NCBI GenBank assembly: GCA_015501055.1
Contig: JADNYV010000231.1
Location: 1 to 56,834 of the forward strand
DNA length: 56,834 nucleotides
Direction of reading: 5' to 3'
DNA from: Mucidula mucida
Lineage: Eukaryota; Basidiomycota; Agaricomycetes; Agaricales; Physalacriaceae
Positions 33,711 to 44,759 of this stretch are shown piece after piece; the stretch's first letter is position 1, and each line of letters begins with the position of its first letter. The position numbers and the translations under genes are program-made. Below the pieces are notes generated by a model that saw only the letters and a list, made by a program, of their open reading frames with translations, was not told the origin of the DNA and did no database searches.

Positions 33711-33814
33711 GAAGATCAGAACTACTTTCTACCACCTACCACACATCCCTGATCGTCGATCAGCACTTCGCTGTTTGATCATTGCACATTCCCCTATTCC
33801 CTTTCCCTGTTTAC

Positions 33815-34342
33815 TGTTATGAATCGCCATATTTTCACATTTTCAATCTTATCATATCTTATCGGGAGGCTTGTCTTATCAACCAACGGACTGTTTCATC
33901 ATCTGTTTCGTCACCGATCATACTCCTTTTCATTACCGAAGCCGTACTCATGTCGGACACACGTTCAACACATGGATGACATCATACATGCTGATACCTC
34001 ATGGACTCCCTATTGTATACACACCGCCGACACTCGTAGCACACATGGACGTTTCAGTATTATTACTTACATGCAGTTACCACTCGTATTTAATGGTTTC
34101 ACGGACTAGTAGCATACCACACTGGGTCAAGGACGTGGAGCATCCCTAGTGGAAACGCGTATGGACAAGGAGTCTCAAACACAGACTTAGTAGTATATAA
34201 GCAGTAGTGTAGTATCATTGTACTTTAGTTCCGATCTCGTTTATACACCTGGCCTAGCCTAGTCTTACGAACGCGAACACTTTCTTCTTTAGTTCTTACT
34301 GTGGTACCTGGTTGAGTCTCGTGGCTTAGTCAGTCGCTAACA
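33815..34342 (+). repeat. 5' LTR of the chromovirus
   Basis: This is a 528-bp LTR. TATATAA at 34194-34200 and TAGTTCCGATCT at 34226-34237 place the predicted RNA start about 30 nt after the TATA box. Confidence 0.9.
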
Positions 34343-34357
34343 GAAGATTGGAACTAC
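34343..34357 (+). promoter_or_regulatory. Primer-binding site complementary to the element's own R region
   Basis: Two bases after the LTR, AGATTGGAACTA pairs (with one mismatch) with TAGTTCCGATCT in the LTR start region. The copy in the acidic gene has a perfect 12-nt match (AGATCGGAACTA). No obvious tRNA 3' end complement was seen. Confidence 0.65.
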
Positions 34358-34939
34358 TTTCTACCACCTACCACACATCCCTGATCGTCAATCAGCACTT
34401 TGCTGTTTGATCATCGCACATTCCTCATTCCCTTTCCTGTTTACAGATCGACGGATTCCTAATCCCAGCGCACGTCCGCATACATGTGTATTGGTCCCAG
34501 TAGCGCCGGCTAACAGTTAGAGATAACTGCCTCGGGTGCTGGAAGTAGCCGCTCTCACGAGAACGAACTTTTGGCAGTTGCACTTCAGTGGGCGCTGTTT
34601 ACGGGTCAACCCCCGTTCCCAGGAAAACTTCGGCTTACCCCACACCAGAGGGACGTCGGCTGGGCAATTGCGAACTTGTGACGAGCTCTTGGGCTCCGTA
34701 GATACGTAGTCAGTAGTCGGTAAAATAGCGTAGACAGTTACGATACCTACCTACTTTACTTACCTTACGATACACATCATCATTCCCCACCCTACCAAGT
34801 CCTGGATTCTATTTCAGATCTAGGCGACTCCTCCTTATTCATCCAAACCTCTATTCCCTCACCCGTTTCATCAAGATCCGCATCTCCCATATCCCCACTT
34901 TCACCCTTTCACTCTCCGATCCTATCACCCCGATTCATC

Positions 34940-35869
34940 ATGTCCAACGAAGCACCCAAAACCGTTCCTCATACACCCGCTCATCATGCCGAGGTCGAAA
35001 CCAAAGGACAATCCCTTGTCAACAAGCCTTACGACTATGACGGGGACAAGTCCAAGTACAAGAGCTGGTGGCGATCAATGTTCACATACATCCGTGACAA
35101 GAAGAACAACCTCACATCTGACTCCGAAAGGATCGATGTTGTTCTCTCCTACATCCGAGGAGATCACGTAGATGCATGGGTCCAGAACTACTCGGACCAG
35201 AACTTCGACGAGGAAGAAGAGGAATGGACAGTCTCTTGGACGGAGTTCAAGGAAGACTTGAAGGAGCGATTTGTGGATTCCAACCTCGCGCGAGACGCGC
35301 AAGACCAAATCGAGCGGTTGCGCCAGGGGCAAGACACCGCTCAAGACTTCTTCCAGAAGTTTGAGGTCCTGCTCACTCAGGCAGGATACTCAAAGGATGA
35401 CGCATTCGTCGTACGACTTCTCGAGACCAACGTCAACAAGAAGATCATTGATCAGATCTATGGTAGCCGAGACGGGTTGCCAGAGAAGTACAAGGATTGG
35501 AAGGCACAGATCCTTCAGATCGATCAGCTGTGGAGAAGGCGGGCGGCGAGCAAGAGGTCCGGCATGCAGTCCCGGCCTCAAGCTCCGCAGGTGGCTACAT
35601 CGAGAGCTAATCCTACGAACCCACCTCCAACGCCAATCACACGACGAGATGCCACCGGCGTTACCTATGGAGGAGCCGGCAGGCCGATGGACATCGACAA
35701 TGCACGTCGAAGGGGACTCTGCTTCAGCTGTGGCGAACACGGCCATGTCAGCAGGTTCTGTCCCAAGAAGGGTCGACCCCAGACAATTCGGGGCCTATGG
35801 ACCGAAATGAATGACGAAGAGAAGAGGAAGCTGGCCGAAGAGTTGGGTTTTGCGAAGCTCCCGCAGTAG
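34940..35869 (+). CDS. Gag of the chromovirus
   Basis: This intact 309-codon frame starts MSNEAPKTVPH. The capsid-like region (YDGDKSKYKSWWRSMFTYI, FKEDLKERFVD, FQKFEVLLTQAGY) fits the retrotransposon gag family. A CCHC zinc knuckle, CFSCGEHGHVSRFC, lies near residue 270 and binds RNA. The frame ends with TAG, and pol follows in a different frame. Gag packages the element's RNA into virus-like particles. It is the only undamaged gene of this copy. Confidence 0.9.
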   Translation: MSNEAPKTVPHTPAHHAEVETKGQSLVNKPYDYDGDKSKYKSWWRSMFTYIRDKKNNLTSDSERIDVVLSYIRGDHVDAWVQNYSDQNFDEEEEEWTVSWTEFKEDLKERFVDSNLARDAQDQIERLRQGQDTAQDFFQKFEVLLTQAGYSKDDAFVVRLLETNVNKKIIDQIYGSRDGLPEKYKDWKAQILQIDQLWRRRAASKRSGMQSRPQAPQVATSRANPTNPPPTPITRRDATGVTYGGAGRPMDIDNARRRGLCFSCGEHGHVSRFCPKKGRPQTIRGLWTEMNDEEKRKLAEELGFAKLPQ

Positions 35870-38800
35870 ACGCAGTCCTGCCGGAGCAGTTATCAAGGAA
35901 AGGGTCGTCAGATGCAGAATCTATTTACAGTACGGGTACTGAAACATCTAAAATATCATCGACGACTTTACCACCAAAACCTGCGAAAGAAAGATTTGAG
36001 CCAAATACGCCCGAGTGGATCGCAGAACGGCTAAGAGAGGATGACGTGCCGAGAGCAGTGGGAATTTTGAGAGCATGGATGCCGGAGCAGAGAGAGAGAG
36101 AAGCAACGGAGGAGAAGGTGATGGCGATCAGAGCGTTGACAAAGGAAGCTGCGGTGGAAGTTGTGACGGAGTTGAAAAAGTCAAGGAAGTACATCCGGGG
36201 AACAAAGGGGCAGGACATGAAACTCTGAGTATCCATAGAGAGCGTACACACAGGCTCTGAATGGGAAACGAGTGCCCTTCTCGACAGTGGAGCAACGGGT
36301 TCTTGTGTCAATAAAGAATTCGTCAAGAAGAACGGACTCCCGATCAAGGAGGTACCGGTCAAGCTCCCTGTCTACAATGTGGATGGAACCCTAAACGAGG
36401 GAGGAGCAATCAAAGGTTTTGTGGAGGTCCGGATGAAGATCAGTGATCACGCAGAAAAGATTGAGTTGGCCGTCACCAATCTTGGCAAAAAAGCATCTTT
36501 TGGGGCTAGATTGGTTACGATATCACAACCCCACGATCAACTGGACGGAATCCACATTGACTTTTGATCAATGCCCAGACCGTTGCGGCTACCTACCCAA
36601 GTATAACTCGCCGGAAGATGAAGGAGAAGACATAGAAGAGAAGTTGGAAGAGGGAGAGCATTTGTTCTGGATGGACTGGGACAACTATCGCAAAAGCGGA
36701 GAAAAGCTGAGATCACAACAGTCTTCATCCGCTGCTGCACCTTACATTGAGGAATTCTCCGATGTATTTAGCAAGCGGACTTTGACAAGTTACCGGAGCG
36801 AAGACCCTGGGATCACGCGATAGAACTTACGCCTGGTTCCAAACCGGTTGACTGCAAGGTTTATCCCCTTAGTCCATCCGAGCAGAAGGCGTTAGACGAG
36901 TTCCTGGAAGAAAACATACGGACGGGACGTATACGGCCATCAATTTCACCTATGGCATCACCCTTCTTCTTTGTCAAAAAGAAGGATGGAAGCCTTCGGC
37001 CAGTACAAGATTATCGGAAGTTGAACGACATGACAATCAAGAACCGATACCCCTTGCCGTTGATCCAGGAGCTTATCGACAAGTTGAAGGGAGCAAAGGT
37101 TTTCACAAAGATGGATGTCCGATGGGGTTACAATAACATCCGGATCAAAGAAGGTGATGAGTGGAAAGCGGCGTTTAGAACAAACCAAGGCCTGTTCGAG
37201 CCCTCAGTCATGTTCTTCGGACTTACAAATTCGCTGGCGACATTCCAATCGTTCATGAATCACATTCTGAAGGAGCTGATTGATGAAGGACATGTTATAG
37301 TTTACTTGGATGACATACTTATCTTTACGAACACGTTGAAAGAACATAGGCATATCGTACGACGAGTATTAGAAATATTACGAGTAAATAAGTTGTATTT
37401 AAAACCCGAGAAATGTAGTTTTGAGGCACATACTGTAGATACTTGGGAGTTATTGTTGGAGGAGGAGAAGTGAAGATGGATCCGGCAAAAGTGGCCGTAG
37501 TAAAGGAATGGAAGGAGCCGACGAAGAAGAAGGAAGTACAGTCATTCCTGGGCTTCTGCAACTTCTACCGACGTTTCATCCGGGGATTTGCGGGAGTAGC
37601 AAAGCCATTGACATCGCTAACCGGGAAGGGCGAGTGGGTTTGGGGCATGGAGCAGCACAAGGCGTTTGAGGAGTTGAAACGGAGGATGACAGAAGAACCC
37701 GTTCTGATCGTACCACGCGACGACGGCAAGTTTCGAGTTGAGGCAGACTCCTCGAACTATGCAAACGGGGCGGTTCTTTCCCAGTTGGTGGATGGAAAAT
37801 GGAGACCAGTAGCCTTTCGGTCTCGCGCGCTGAACGAAGTAGAGCGCAATTATGAGATCTACGACAAAGAGATATGACTATTATGGACTCGATTGACGAC
37901 TGGAGACAGTATCTCCTTGGAGCAAAGGAAACGGTGGAGGTGTTTACCGATCATCAAAACCTCCAGTACTTCCGGAAGCCACAGAAGTTGAATCAGAGGC
38001 AGGCGAGATGGGTTACGGAGTTGCGGAGTATGACATACAGATGATTCACAAGCCGGGCAAGACGATGGGGAAAGCTGATGCCTTGTCAAGGATGACAGGC
38101 CTTGAGAAGGGGGAAAAAGATAACGAAAACGTTGTTTTGCTCAAGCCGGAGTTTTTTATTTCACAAATTCAATTTTCTTTACATACAGTAGATACACCGG
38201 AGGACGAATTACTTAACAAAATCAAACAAAGAAAAGGAAACAAAGACAGATACGTACAAAAAGCATTAGAAAACAAAGAAAAAGGATGGGAAGAGAAGGA
38301 AAATGGACTTATTATGTGGAAAGATCGTATTTACATACCGAAGGACAAGGAATTGCGGGGAAGAGTTATTGGAATGCACCATGATGCACAGCTTGCAGGG
38401 CATCCGGACGATACAAGACCCTCGAGTTGATCACACGCACCTATTGGTGGCCAGAATCAGCCGAGACGTCCGGAATACGTAGAAGGGTGTCAAAAATGCC
38501 AGGTTACAAAGTCACATCGCACGAAGCCGGCTGCACCTCTTCATCCTATTGATGTGCCAAGCGAGCCATGGGAGTAGTAGGGACGGACATGATTGGAGAA
38601 CTGCCGGAATCAGGAGGATACAACCGATCAGCACGTTTGTGGACCACTTCACAAAGCGATTACGCATTACACCACACAACCACTCTGACGTCAGAAGGCA
38701 TGGCCCGCATTTACCGTGATCGCATTTTCCCCATACATGGGATGCCACGACAGATGATACATGATCGCGGTCCACAATACCACTCGCGTTTCATGAAGGA

Positions 38801-39779
38801 GTTGTACCGGTTGTTGGGCATACAAGGAAACTTTACAACGGCGTATCATCCACAGGCAAATGGGCAGACGGAACGGCTGAACCAAGAGATAGAACATTTC
38901 TTACGGTTATTTGTCAACTACCATCAGAACGACTGGCACGAATGGCTACCCTCTGCCGAATTTGTTTACAATGATCGGGTACACTCGGCAACCAAAGTCA
39001 CTCCGTTCTTCGCAGACATGGGCAGACACCCCTACAAAGGCACCGCCCCGAAAACGGCATCGAGAAATGAGACTGCGCAGGAGTTTGCCGACGGCATGAG
39101 GAAACATGGGACGAAGTGGGGTCGCATTGAAGATGGCAAAGAGGACATGAAACGGTTTTATGACAGGAAACGGACAGAGGCAGTGGAGTACAAGGAAGGC
39201 GACAAAGTATGGCTGGAAGGGACGAATCTCAGCACGGATCGACCAATGAAGAAGCTCGATGACAAACGCTTCGGGCCGTTCAAAGTGATCAAGAAAGTCG
39301 GGACGAGCTCTTACAAGCTCCAGATTCCTCACACGTGGAAAAGCATCCATCCGTGTTCAATGAGGCCCTGTTGACGCCTTACCACGAGCCCCAATTTCCG
39401 ACACAACCCCGAGACACGCGTCCACCACCTGTGCTGGAAGGAGCCGAACCGGAATGGGAGGTTGAGAAAGTGGTTAATTCCCGAAGTACCGCGGGGGTTT
39501 TCAATACAAGGTTCACTGGAAGGTTATGGCACACACGAGCAGACATGGGAACCGGCATGCAATCTCAAAAATGCCGACGAAGCTATCAGCGATTTCCACC
39601 AACAATATCCGAACAAGCCGAAGCCACCCGCGCTTGCTCGCATTGAAGTTCCCATGTCACAATTTCCATTACATCTATTCCGACCCATGCCACCGCCCGA
39701 TACCGAACCCCTCGACGTCACGCTACCCTCTGCAGCCCTCATGGAGCGACTCTGGCGCAGAATGGAACTTGCGCCTTAA
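35870..39779 (+). pseudogene. Pol of the chromovirus, broken by frameshifts and a TGA
   Basis: The domains in order are an aspartic protease (LLDSGATGS, about 36280), reverse transcriptase ([20 protein letters not shown]; catalytic YLDD at about 37303), RNase H (EADSSNYANGAVL), integrase (first Asp in GTDMIGELP about 38580, HDRGPQYHS, Glu in QTERLNQEIE), the GPF/Y-like segment RFGPFKVIKKV, and a C-terminal chromodomain (EWEVEKVV, then WKGYGTHEQTWEP). The chromodomain usually steers integration to heterochromatin. A TGA at 36226-36228 and frameshifts near 36490, 36775, 37440, 37880, 38025, 38430-38570, 39345 and 39480 abolish function. Several shifts lie in homopolymers, so some may be sequencing errors. 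Confidence 0.88.
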
Positions 39780-39790
39780 GGAGGGGGTGA
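39778..39790 (+). promoter_or_regulatory. Polypurine tract
   Basis: AAGGAGGGGGTGA lies directly before the 3' LTR, where the plus-strand primer of reverse transcription is expected. Confidence 0.75.
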
Positions 39791-40318
39791 TGTTATGAAT
39801 CGCCATATTTTCACATTTTCACATCTTATCATATCTTATCGGGGCCTTGTCTTATCAACCAACGGACCGTTTCATCATCTGTTTCGTCACCGATCATACC
39901 CCTTTTCATTACCGAAGCCGTACTCATGTCGGACACACGCCCAACACATGGATGACATCATACATGCCGATACCTCATGGACTCCCTATTGTATACACAC
40001 CACCGACACTCGTAGCACACATGGTCGTTTCAGTATTATTACTTACATGCAGTTACCACTCGTATTTAATGGTTTCACGGACTAGTAGCATACAACACTG
40101 GGTCAAGGGCGTGGAGCATCCCTAGTGGAAACGCGTATGGACAAGGAGCTTCAAACACAGACTTACTAGTATATAAGCAGTAGTGTAGTATCATTGTACT
40201 TTAGTTCCGATCTCGTTTATACACCTGGCCTAGCCTAGTCTTACGAACGCGAACGCTTTCTTCCTTAGTTCTTGCTGTGGTACCTGGTTGAGTCTCGTGG
40301 CTTAGTCAGTCGCTAACA
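39791..40318 (+). repeat. 3' LTR of the chromovirus
   Basis: This 528-bp LTR with TGTTA...TAACA ends is joined directly to a 5'-truncated LTR of the same orientation. Confidence 0.9.
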
Positions 40319-40594
40319 ACATGCAGTTACCACTCGTATTTAATGGTTTCACGGACTAGTAGCATACAACACTGGGTCAAGGGCGTGGAGTTATCCCTAG
40401 TGGAAACATGTATGGACAAGGAGTCCCAAACACAGGCTTACTAGTATATAAGCAGTAGTGTAGTATCATTGTACTTTACTTCTGATCTCGTTTATACACC
40501 TGGCCTAGCCTAGTCTTACGAACACAAACACTTTCTCCCTTAGTTCTTGCTGTGGTACCTGGTTTAGTCTCGTGGCTATAGTCAGTTGCTAACA
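40319..40594 (+). repeat. 5'-truncated LTR fragment
   Basis: This is the last half of the LTR (from ACATGCAGTTACC), fused head-to-tail after the 3' LTR with no spacer. Confidence 0.85.
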
Positions 40595-40974
40595 CTAGTA
40601 AGCCTGTGTTTGGGACTCCTTGTCTATACATGTTTCCGCTAGGGATAACTTCACGCCCTTGACCCAGTGTTGTATGCTACTAGTCTGTGAAACCATTAAA
40701 TACGAGTGGTAACTGCATGTAAGTAATAATACTGAAACAACCATGTGTGCTACAAGTGTCGGTGGTGTGTATACAATAGGGAGTTCATGAGGTATCAGCA
40801 TGTATGATGTTATCCATATGTTGGGTGTGTGTCCGACATGAGTACGGCTTTGGTAATGAAAAGGAGTATGATCGGTGACGAAACAGATGATGAAACAGTC
40901 CGTTGGTTGATAAGACAAGCCCCCCAATAAGATATGATAAGATTGAAAATGTCAAAATATGGCGATTCATAACA
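40595..40974 (-). repeat. Inverted LTR fragment
   Basis: This is the first 380 or so bases of the LTR in opposite orientation, fused to the end of the preceding fragment. Together they form an inverted repeat over the shared part of the LTR. Confidence 0.85.
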
Positions 40975-41532
40975 CTACCCGGGCTATTTACTACATGCTT
41001 TTACAACTACACCAGTATTACACAATATCTGATATGTACTGCACCTCCAGACATAGAGCGATTTAATCGGGCACTCTGTCTTATTACCAAACTTCCCTTT
41101 CATCACACCATTAGGTTGATTTTCACACAATCCATCAATGTGCGGCCGGATATGCGAGTCAGCAGGGGAATGGTATTTGTCGTTGATTCTAATCATAAAG
41201 AGGCAGAGCAAATAGTAAAGGGAGGCAGGCAGTCTTACCCAACTGGGTACTACTCTTGAAGGTGTAAGGACGACTTATCTGCCATGGCTATTGTATGTCC
41301 CTACACCAAACTCTTACCCGCTAATATACCTGCAGTGTTCTCTATTCATTACAGACCTAATGTCAGTCAAAGCGGTCATTTTCAAGCCGTTGTTTGAAGC
41401 CTGTAGCCTGTTTAGTACACGTGTTTGAGTGTGGCGTCCTGAGAGATCACCGGCTGACTCGGGCCATCCAGATGTCATTATCACCACACCACGCTAGTCA
41501 ACAGTTCAATGCTAGTGTTCTTGGAGCAGCAT
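40975..41532. other. Region without a supported gene
   Basis: No domain-bearing frame was found. It lies at the left end of the SDR/membrane-protein duplication. Confidence 0.4.
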
Positions 41533-41865
41533 ATGTTGACCATCACCTTGTCTCTGGCGGTAATCAATGCATCGGCTATGTGATCTTGCAGAGGGCGGCC
41601 ATCACATCTATTGTCTAGATGGACATGACGTCTTGTCTAGATAGACATGACATTGCCGGAGTTCGGCAAGGACACAGAGGTAGGTCACGTCAACAACAAC
41701 ACCAATGTTGGGGTCATGCATAACAGCGCTGACGAATTGCTCTCCGTCAATGATCTATGTCTGCTAGGCGTTTATGCCTCTCCCGGTTAAGCAAGTATCA
41801 TGAATGTTACTACGCTTTAATGGGAAACAATGTACATGTATGGCTCGCCTGGCACAAAGCATGCC
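41533..41865 (+). pseudogene. SDR pseudogene, decayed duplicate of the gene at 43824
   Basis: The sequence from ATGTTGACCATCACCTTGTC follows the start of the intact SDR at base level: GGCGGTAATCAATGCATCGGCTATG matches its cofactor-binding GGNQGIGY segment. Later blocks match CATGCATAACAGCGCTG and GCCTCTCCCGGTTA. Large internal parts are missing and stops are frequent. It is followed by the same spacer as the intact gene. Confidence 0.75.
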
Positions 41866-42548
41866 AGTGTCCATCCGAACAAGAGACAAGGTTCTGAAAA
41901 ATAGGACATTGCATGTGTTTAACATCAGGAAAGGCAACACCCTGCCTATCTCACCAGATGGATGACACATAGCTGAACTGCGCAACGTACAATGAGACAT
42001 TGGGTACATATATCAGCCATCTCTTTCGTCACGGTTCAATGAATCCACAAACAGCTTCTGTATCAAAGAAAATACATCCTCATCTCTAAAATCTTATCTG
42101 CGGTTCTTGGTCTAAGAGAAGACTTTCAGTGTTGAACATCGAATTCGCTAACTGTGGCCTTTTGGTGATTGCTTTTACAACTACACCGACACCGCAATCT
42201 TAGTATCGCATATTTTTTTTACAACATGTTATGAGTTCATTGCACGTAGTTGATGGAGAGTTTGGATGCACCACACTACCATCTATCATGGAAGGAAGGC
42301 AAACTCATCTTAGTATTTGTGTAAACTGCATCTTTATGACATCTTGTACGCAAGACTTGCCGGCGCCACAACTTGTCTTTTGATTTTGCCTGGTCGACTC
42401 GTCCACCGAGGTATCTTGTTCGGCGGAACAATTGGACCTGTGCAAGTGCTTATGATGAGGACCATTAATCAGAATGTGTGGGGCGCAAGTGGCTATTTGG
42501 TGTTCCGTTGTACTTATAAAGAGGCAGATTCTACTCCAAAACATCATC

Positions 42549-43690
42549 ATGTCCACAACGTTTGAGGACTACGGGCTCACTGAAGCCAATGTTCAGTATA
42601 TCCTCTCGATAAACTTGCATCCTGTCATCCTACTTGTCTTCTGCCATGGCATTCACACCTGCATTTCCGCTTTTATATTGGTAGCTAATATGCTTCCAAC
42701 TTCTCTTCCTGGTATTAACTTCTTTGGTAGCTCAGAATGCTCTATCTCGGCGGAAACAAATTACCTTGGCCAGCCTTGTCATCTTCTTTTGGTCTGCCAA
42801 CACTGTCAGCGTGGCTTTGAAATGGAAAATTGTCAGTGATGTCTTCATCAGCCACGGAGCATTGCTGGGAGATGAATTAAACTTCTCTGTTCATAGTGAT
42901 ATACCAGTCAATCAGGCAAACAATATTGTGCGAGGTCTCAATACCATTTTTGCGGACGTGATTTTGGGGCGTACATTGACTTCACTGTCACTGCCGTTTG
43001 ATTGCTGACCTTATTGACTAGTAGATTTGGCGCTGCTGGGTTATGTAAGGTGGGAGTCTAGTGGTTGTGGCTATACCCAGTCTTTGCCTCGTCACCGAGA
43101 CCAGTAAGTTCTATTACTGCAAAAGCTGAAGTTCTCTCTCTCACCTTCCCGCATAGTTAGTGTCATTATTGTCACTGCTCTCGATACCTTCCCCCATTCT
43201 AATGCTACTGGGATCAATTTGAGGTTGGTCTACTACTATTACTCAATGACCTTGATAACAAATGGCCTATGCACCTTCCTCATCCTGTGCGGGTTGGTGC
43301 AAGTTTCAACACGTACCGCGGTATCATCGAGATTCTTGTCAAATCGGCTGCTATATATTCAGCCATCTATATTGCTCTCCTTGTCGCATATGCATATGCG
43401 TCCTACACGAATCGGTTGATCTTGAGCGCCTCTGCCTATTTTATGATGATATAATAGCATCACGGTGAGTGCTTCTTCACGGAAAGATCTGTACTGTACC
43501 TCATACAGTCAGGGCATTGCGCCTACCCTAATCATTGCCCGTGTCATGGCCGGGCACTCGCGTCCAGATGATTCGTACTCCCTCCGATGCGGTCCATCTC
43601 AGAGTCTTTGAGGTTCCGTACCCCGACGGGACATACCACCACAAATATTGAAGTTCAGATTGCCGAAGGGCAAGGCCTTCACCAAGGTAG
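42549..43690 (+). pseudogene. Multipass membrane protein, first copy of the duplication
   Basis: It starts MSTTFEDYGLTEANVQ and continues with hydrophobic helices (NLHPVILLVFCHGIHTCISAF, then in another frame ITLASLVIFFWSANTVSVAL and YSAIYIALLVAYAYASY). The family is the multipass membrane protein group that is abundant and uncharacterised in Agaricomycetes. Compared with the copy at 45825, a few extra bases after CISA shift the frame. Most introns are conserved between copies. It probably no longer gives a full protein. Confidence 0.6.
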
Positions 43691-43823
43691 TGGTGCTCTA
43701 GAGCGCACCAACACAAATGGGGAAGATGCCTCATCACCACCATCACAATGATAGACGGTCGGAACTTTCGGGTGATACTGGCCTGAGATTTGTGGGCAGT
43801 CAGTCTTTTCAACGACGAGCAGC

Positions 43824-44537
43824 ATGTCGACCACCTACAAACACGTTATCCTCGTCACCGGCGGCAACCAGGGCATCGGCTACGAGATCGTCAAGAGCCT
43901 TGCAGAGGGCGGTCATCGCGTCTACCTCGCCGCGCGCAACGTCGAAGCCGGAAAGGCAGGTCAGGCCAAGCTTGCTAGCGACGGTCTCGATGTCCACTTT
44001 GTCCAGATGGACGTAACATCGCCAGAGTCCGTCAACGCTGCCAAGGATGCCATAGACGCAGCGGAAGGCCGCCTCGACTCTCTGATCAACAACGCCGGCG
44101 TTGGTCTCATGCACAACAGCGCTGGCGCACTCGCTGAGCCGCTCTCCAATATCCGCGATGCGTTCTCCGTCAACCTGTTTGGCATGATCTCCGTCTGCCA
44201 GGTGTTTCTACCCCTTCTTCGTCGCGCCTCTCCCGGTTACGCGTGTATCGTCAATGTCACGACGCTAATGGGAAGCAATACATGTATGGCTGGACCGGAT
44301 GGGCGTCTGCATGAATGGGTCGCGTACAACACGAGCAAGGCAGCTGCCAACTCGTATACGATTGCTCTGGCAAAGGAGCTTGAAGGCGAAATCAAGGTTA
44401 ACGCCGTTACACCAGGATTTGTAACGACGAGCTTGAATGGGTTTTCGCCTGGCGGCAAGACGACGAGGCAAGGTGCGGATGTTATCACGCCTTGGGCGTT
44501 GCTTGGGCCGGAGGAGAAGGATAAGACGTGTATGTGA
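43824..44537 (+). CDS. Short-chain dehydrogenase/reductase
   Basis: The start MSTTYKHVILVTGGNQGIGYE gives the Rossmann TGxxxGIG motif. VQMDVTSPES (the Asp-containing cofactor loop) and NNAG follow, then the catalytic YNTSK. The length to the last motif fits classical SDRs of about 240-250 residues. The usual catalytic Ser position reads Thr (IVNVTTLMGS). Near the 3' end a GTGTATGT donor within 44529-44536 and a GCCAG acceptor at about 44580 would replace the last codons with YSNGRPWATSL, closer to the family ending. Substrate unknown; NADP-dependent carbonyl reduction is likely. A decayed duplicate lies at 41533 and a spacer duplicate at 45119-45240. Confidence 0.85.
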   Translation: MSTTYKHVILVTGGNQGIGYEIVKSLAEGGHRVYLAARNVEAGKAGQAKLASDGLDVHFVQMDVTSPESVNAAKDAIDAAEGRLDSLINNAGVGLMHNSAGALAEPLSNIRDAFSVNLFGMISVCQVFLPLLRRASPGYACIVNVTTLMGSNTCMAGPDGRLHEWVAYNTSKAAANSYTIALAKELEGEIKVNAVTPGFVTTSLNGFSPGGKTTRQGADVITPWALLGPEEKDKTCM

Positions 44538-44759
44538 TCTCTTTTCGTCTCGCTGCCTGCTCGCTGAGTGATCTGCCAGGTATTCTAATGGGCGACCATG
44601 GGCAACTTCCCTGGTAGCGCACAGCTGTCTGTACAAAAGGAAATTCATAACCGCTTACAACGGACCAAGCGTCGAACTCGCAGGCTGTGAACTTCCCCCG
44701 TCTGGCACAAAGCATCCCATCCGTGGCTCAGATATCATTGGTGATTCATAACTTGTGAT

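Larger units (their letters stand above)
33182..40318 (+). mobile_element. Ty3/gypsy chromovirus with an extra upstream LTR
   Basis: The order is LTR (33182-33710), 104 bp of leader, LTR (33815-34342), full leader (34343-34939), gag, pol and LTR (39791-40318). The core element from 33815 to 40318 is about 6.5 kb. LTR ends are TGTTA...TAACA. A polypurine tract precedes the 3' LTR. Pol order is protease, reverse transcriptase, RNase H, integrase, chromodomain, as in chromoviruses. The LTRs at 33815 and 39791 are close but not identical, and pol has many frameshifts, so this copy is dead. No target duplication was found around the whole block, consistent with later recombination. Confidence 0.92.
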
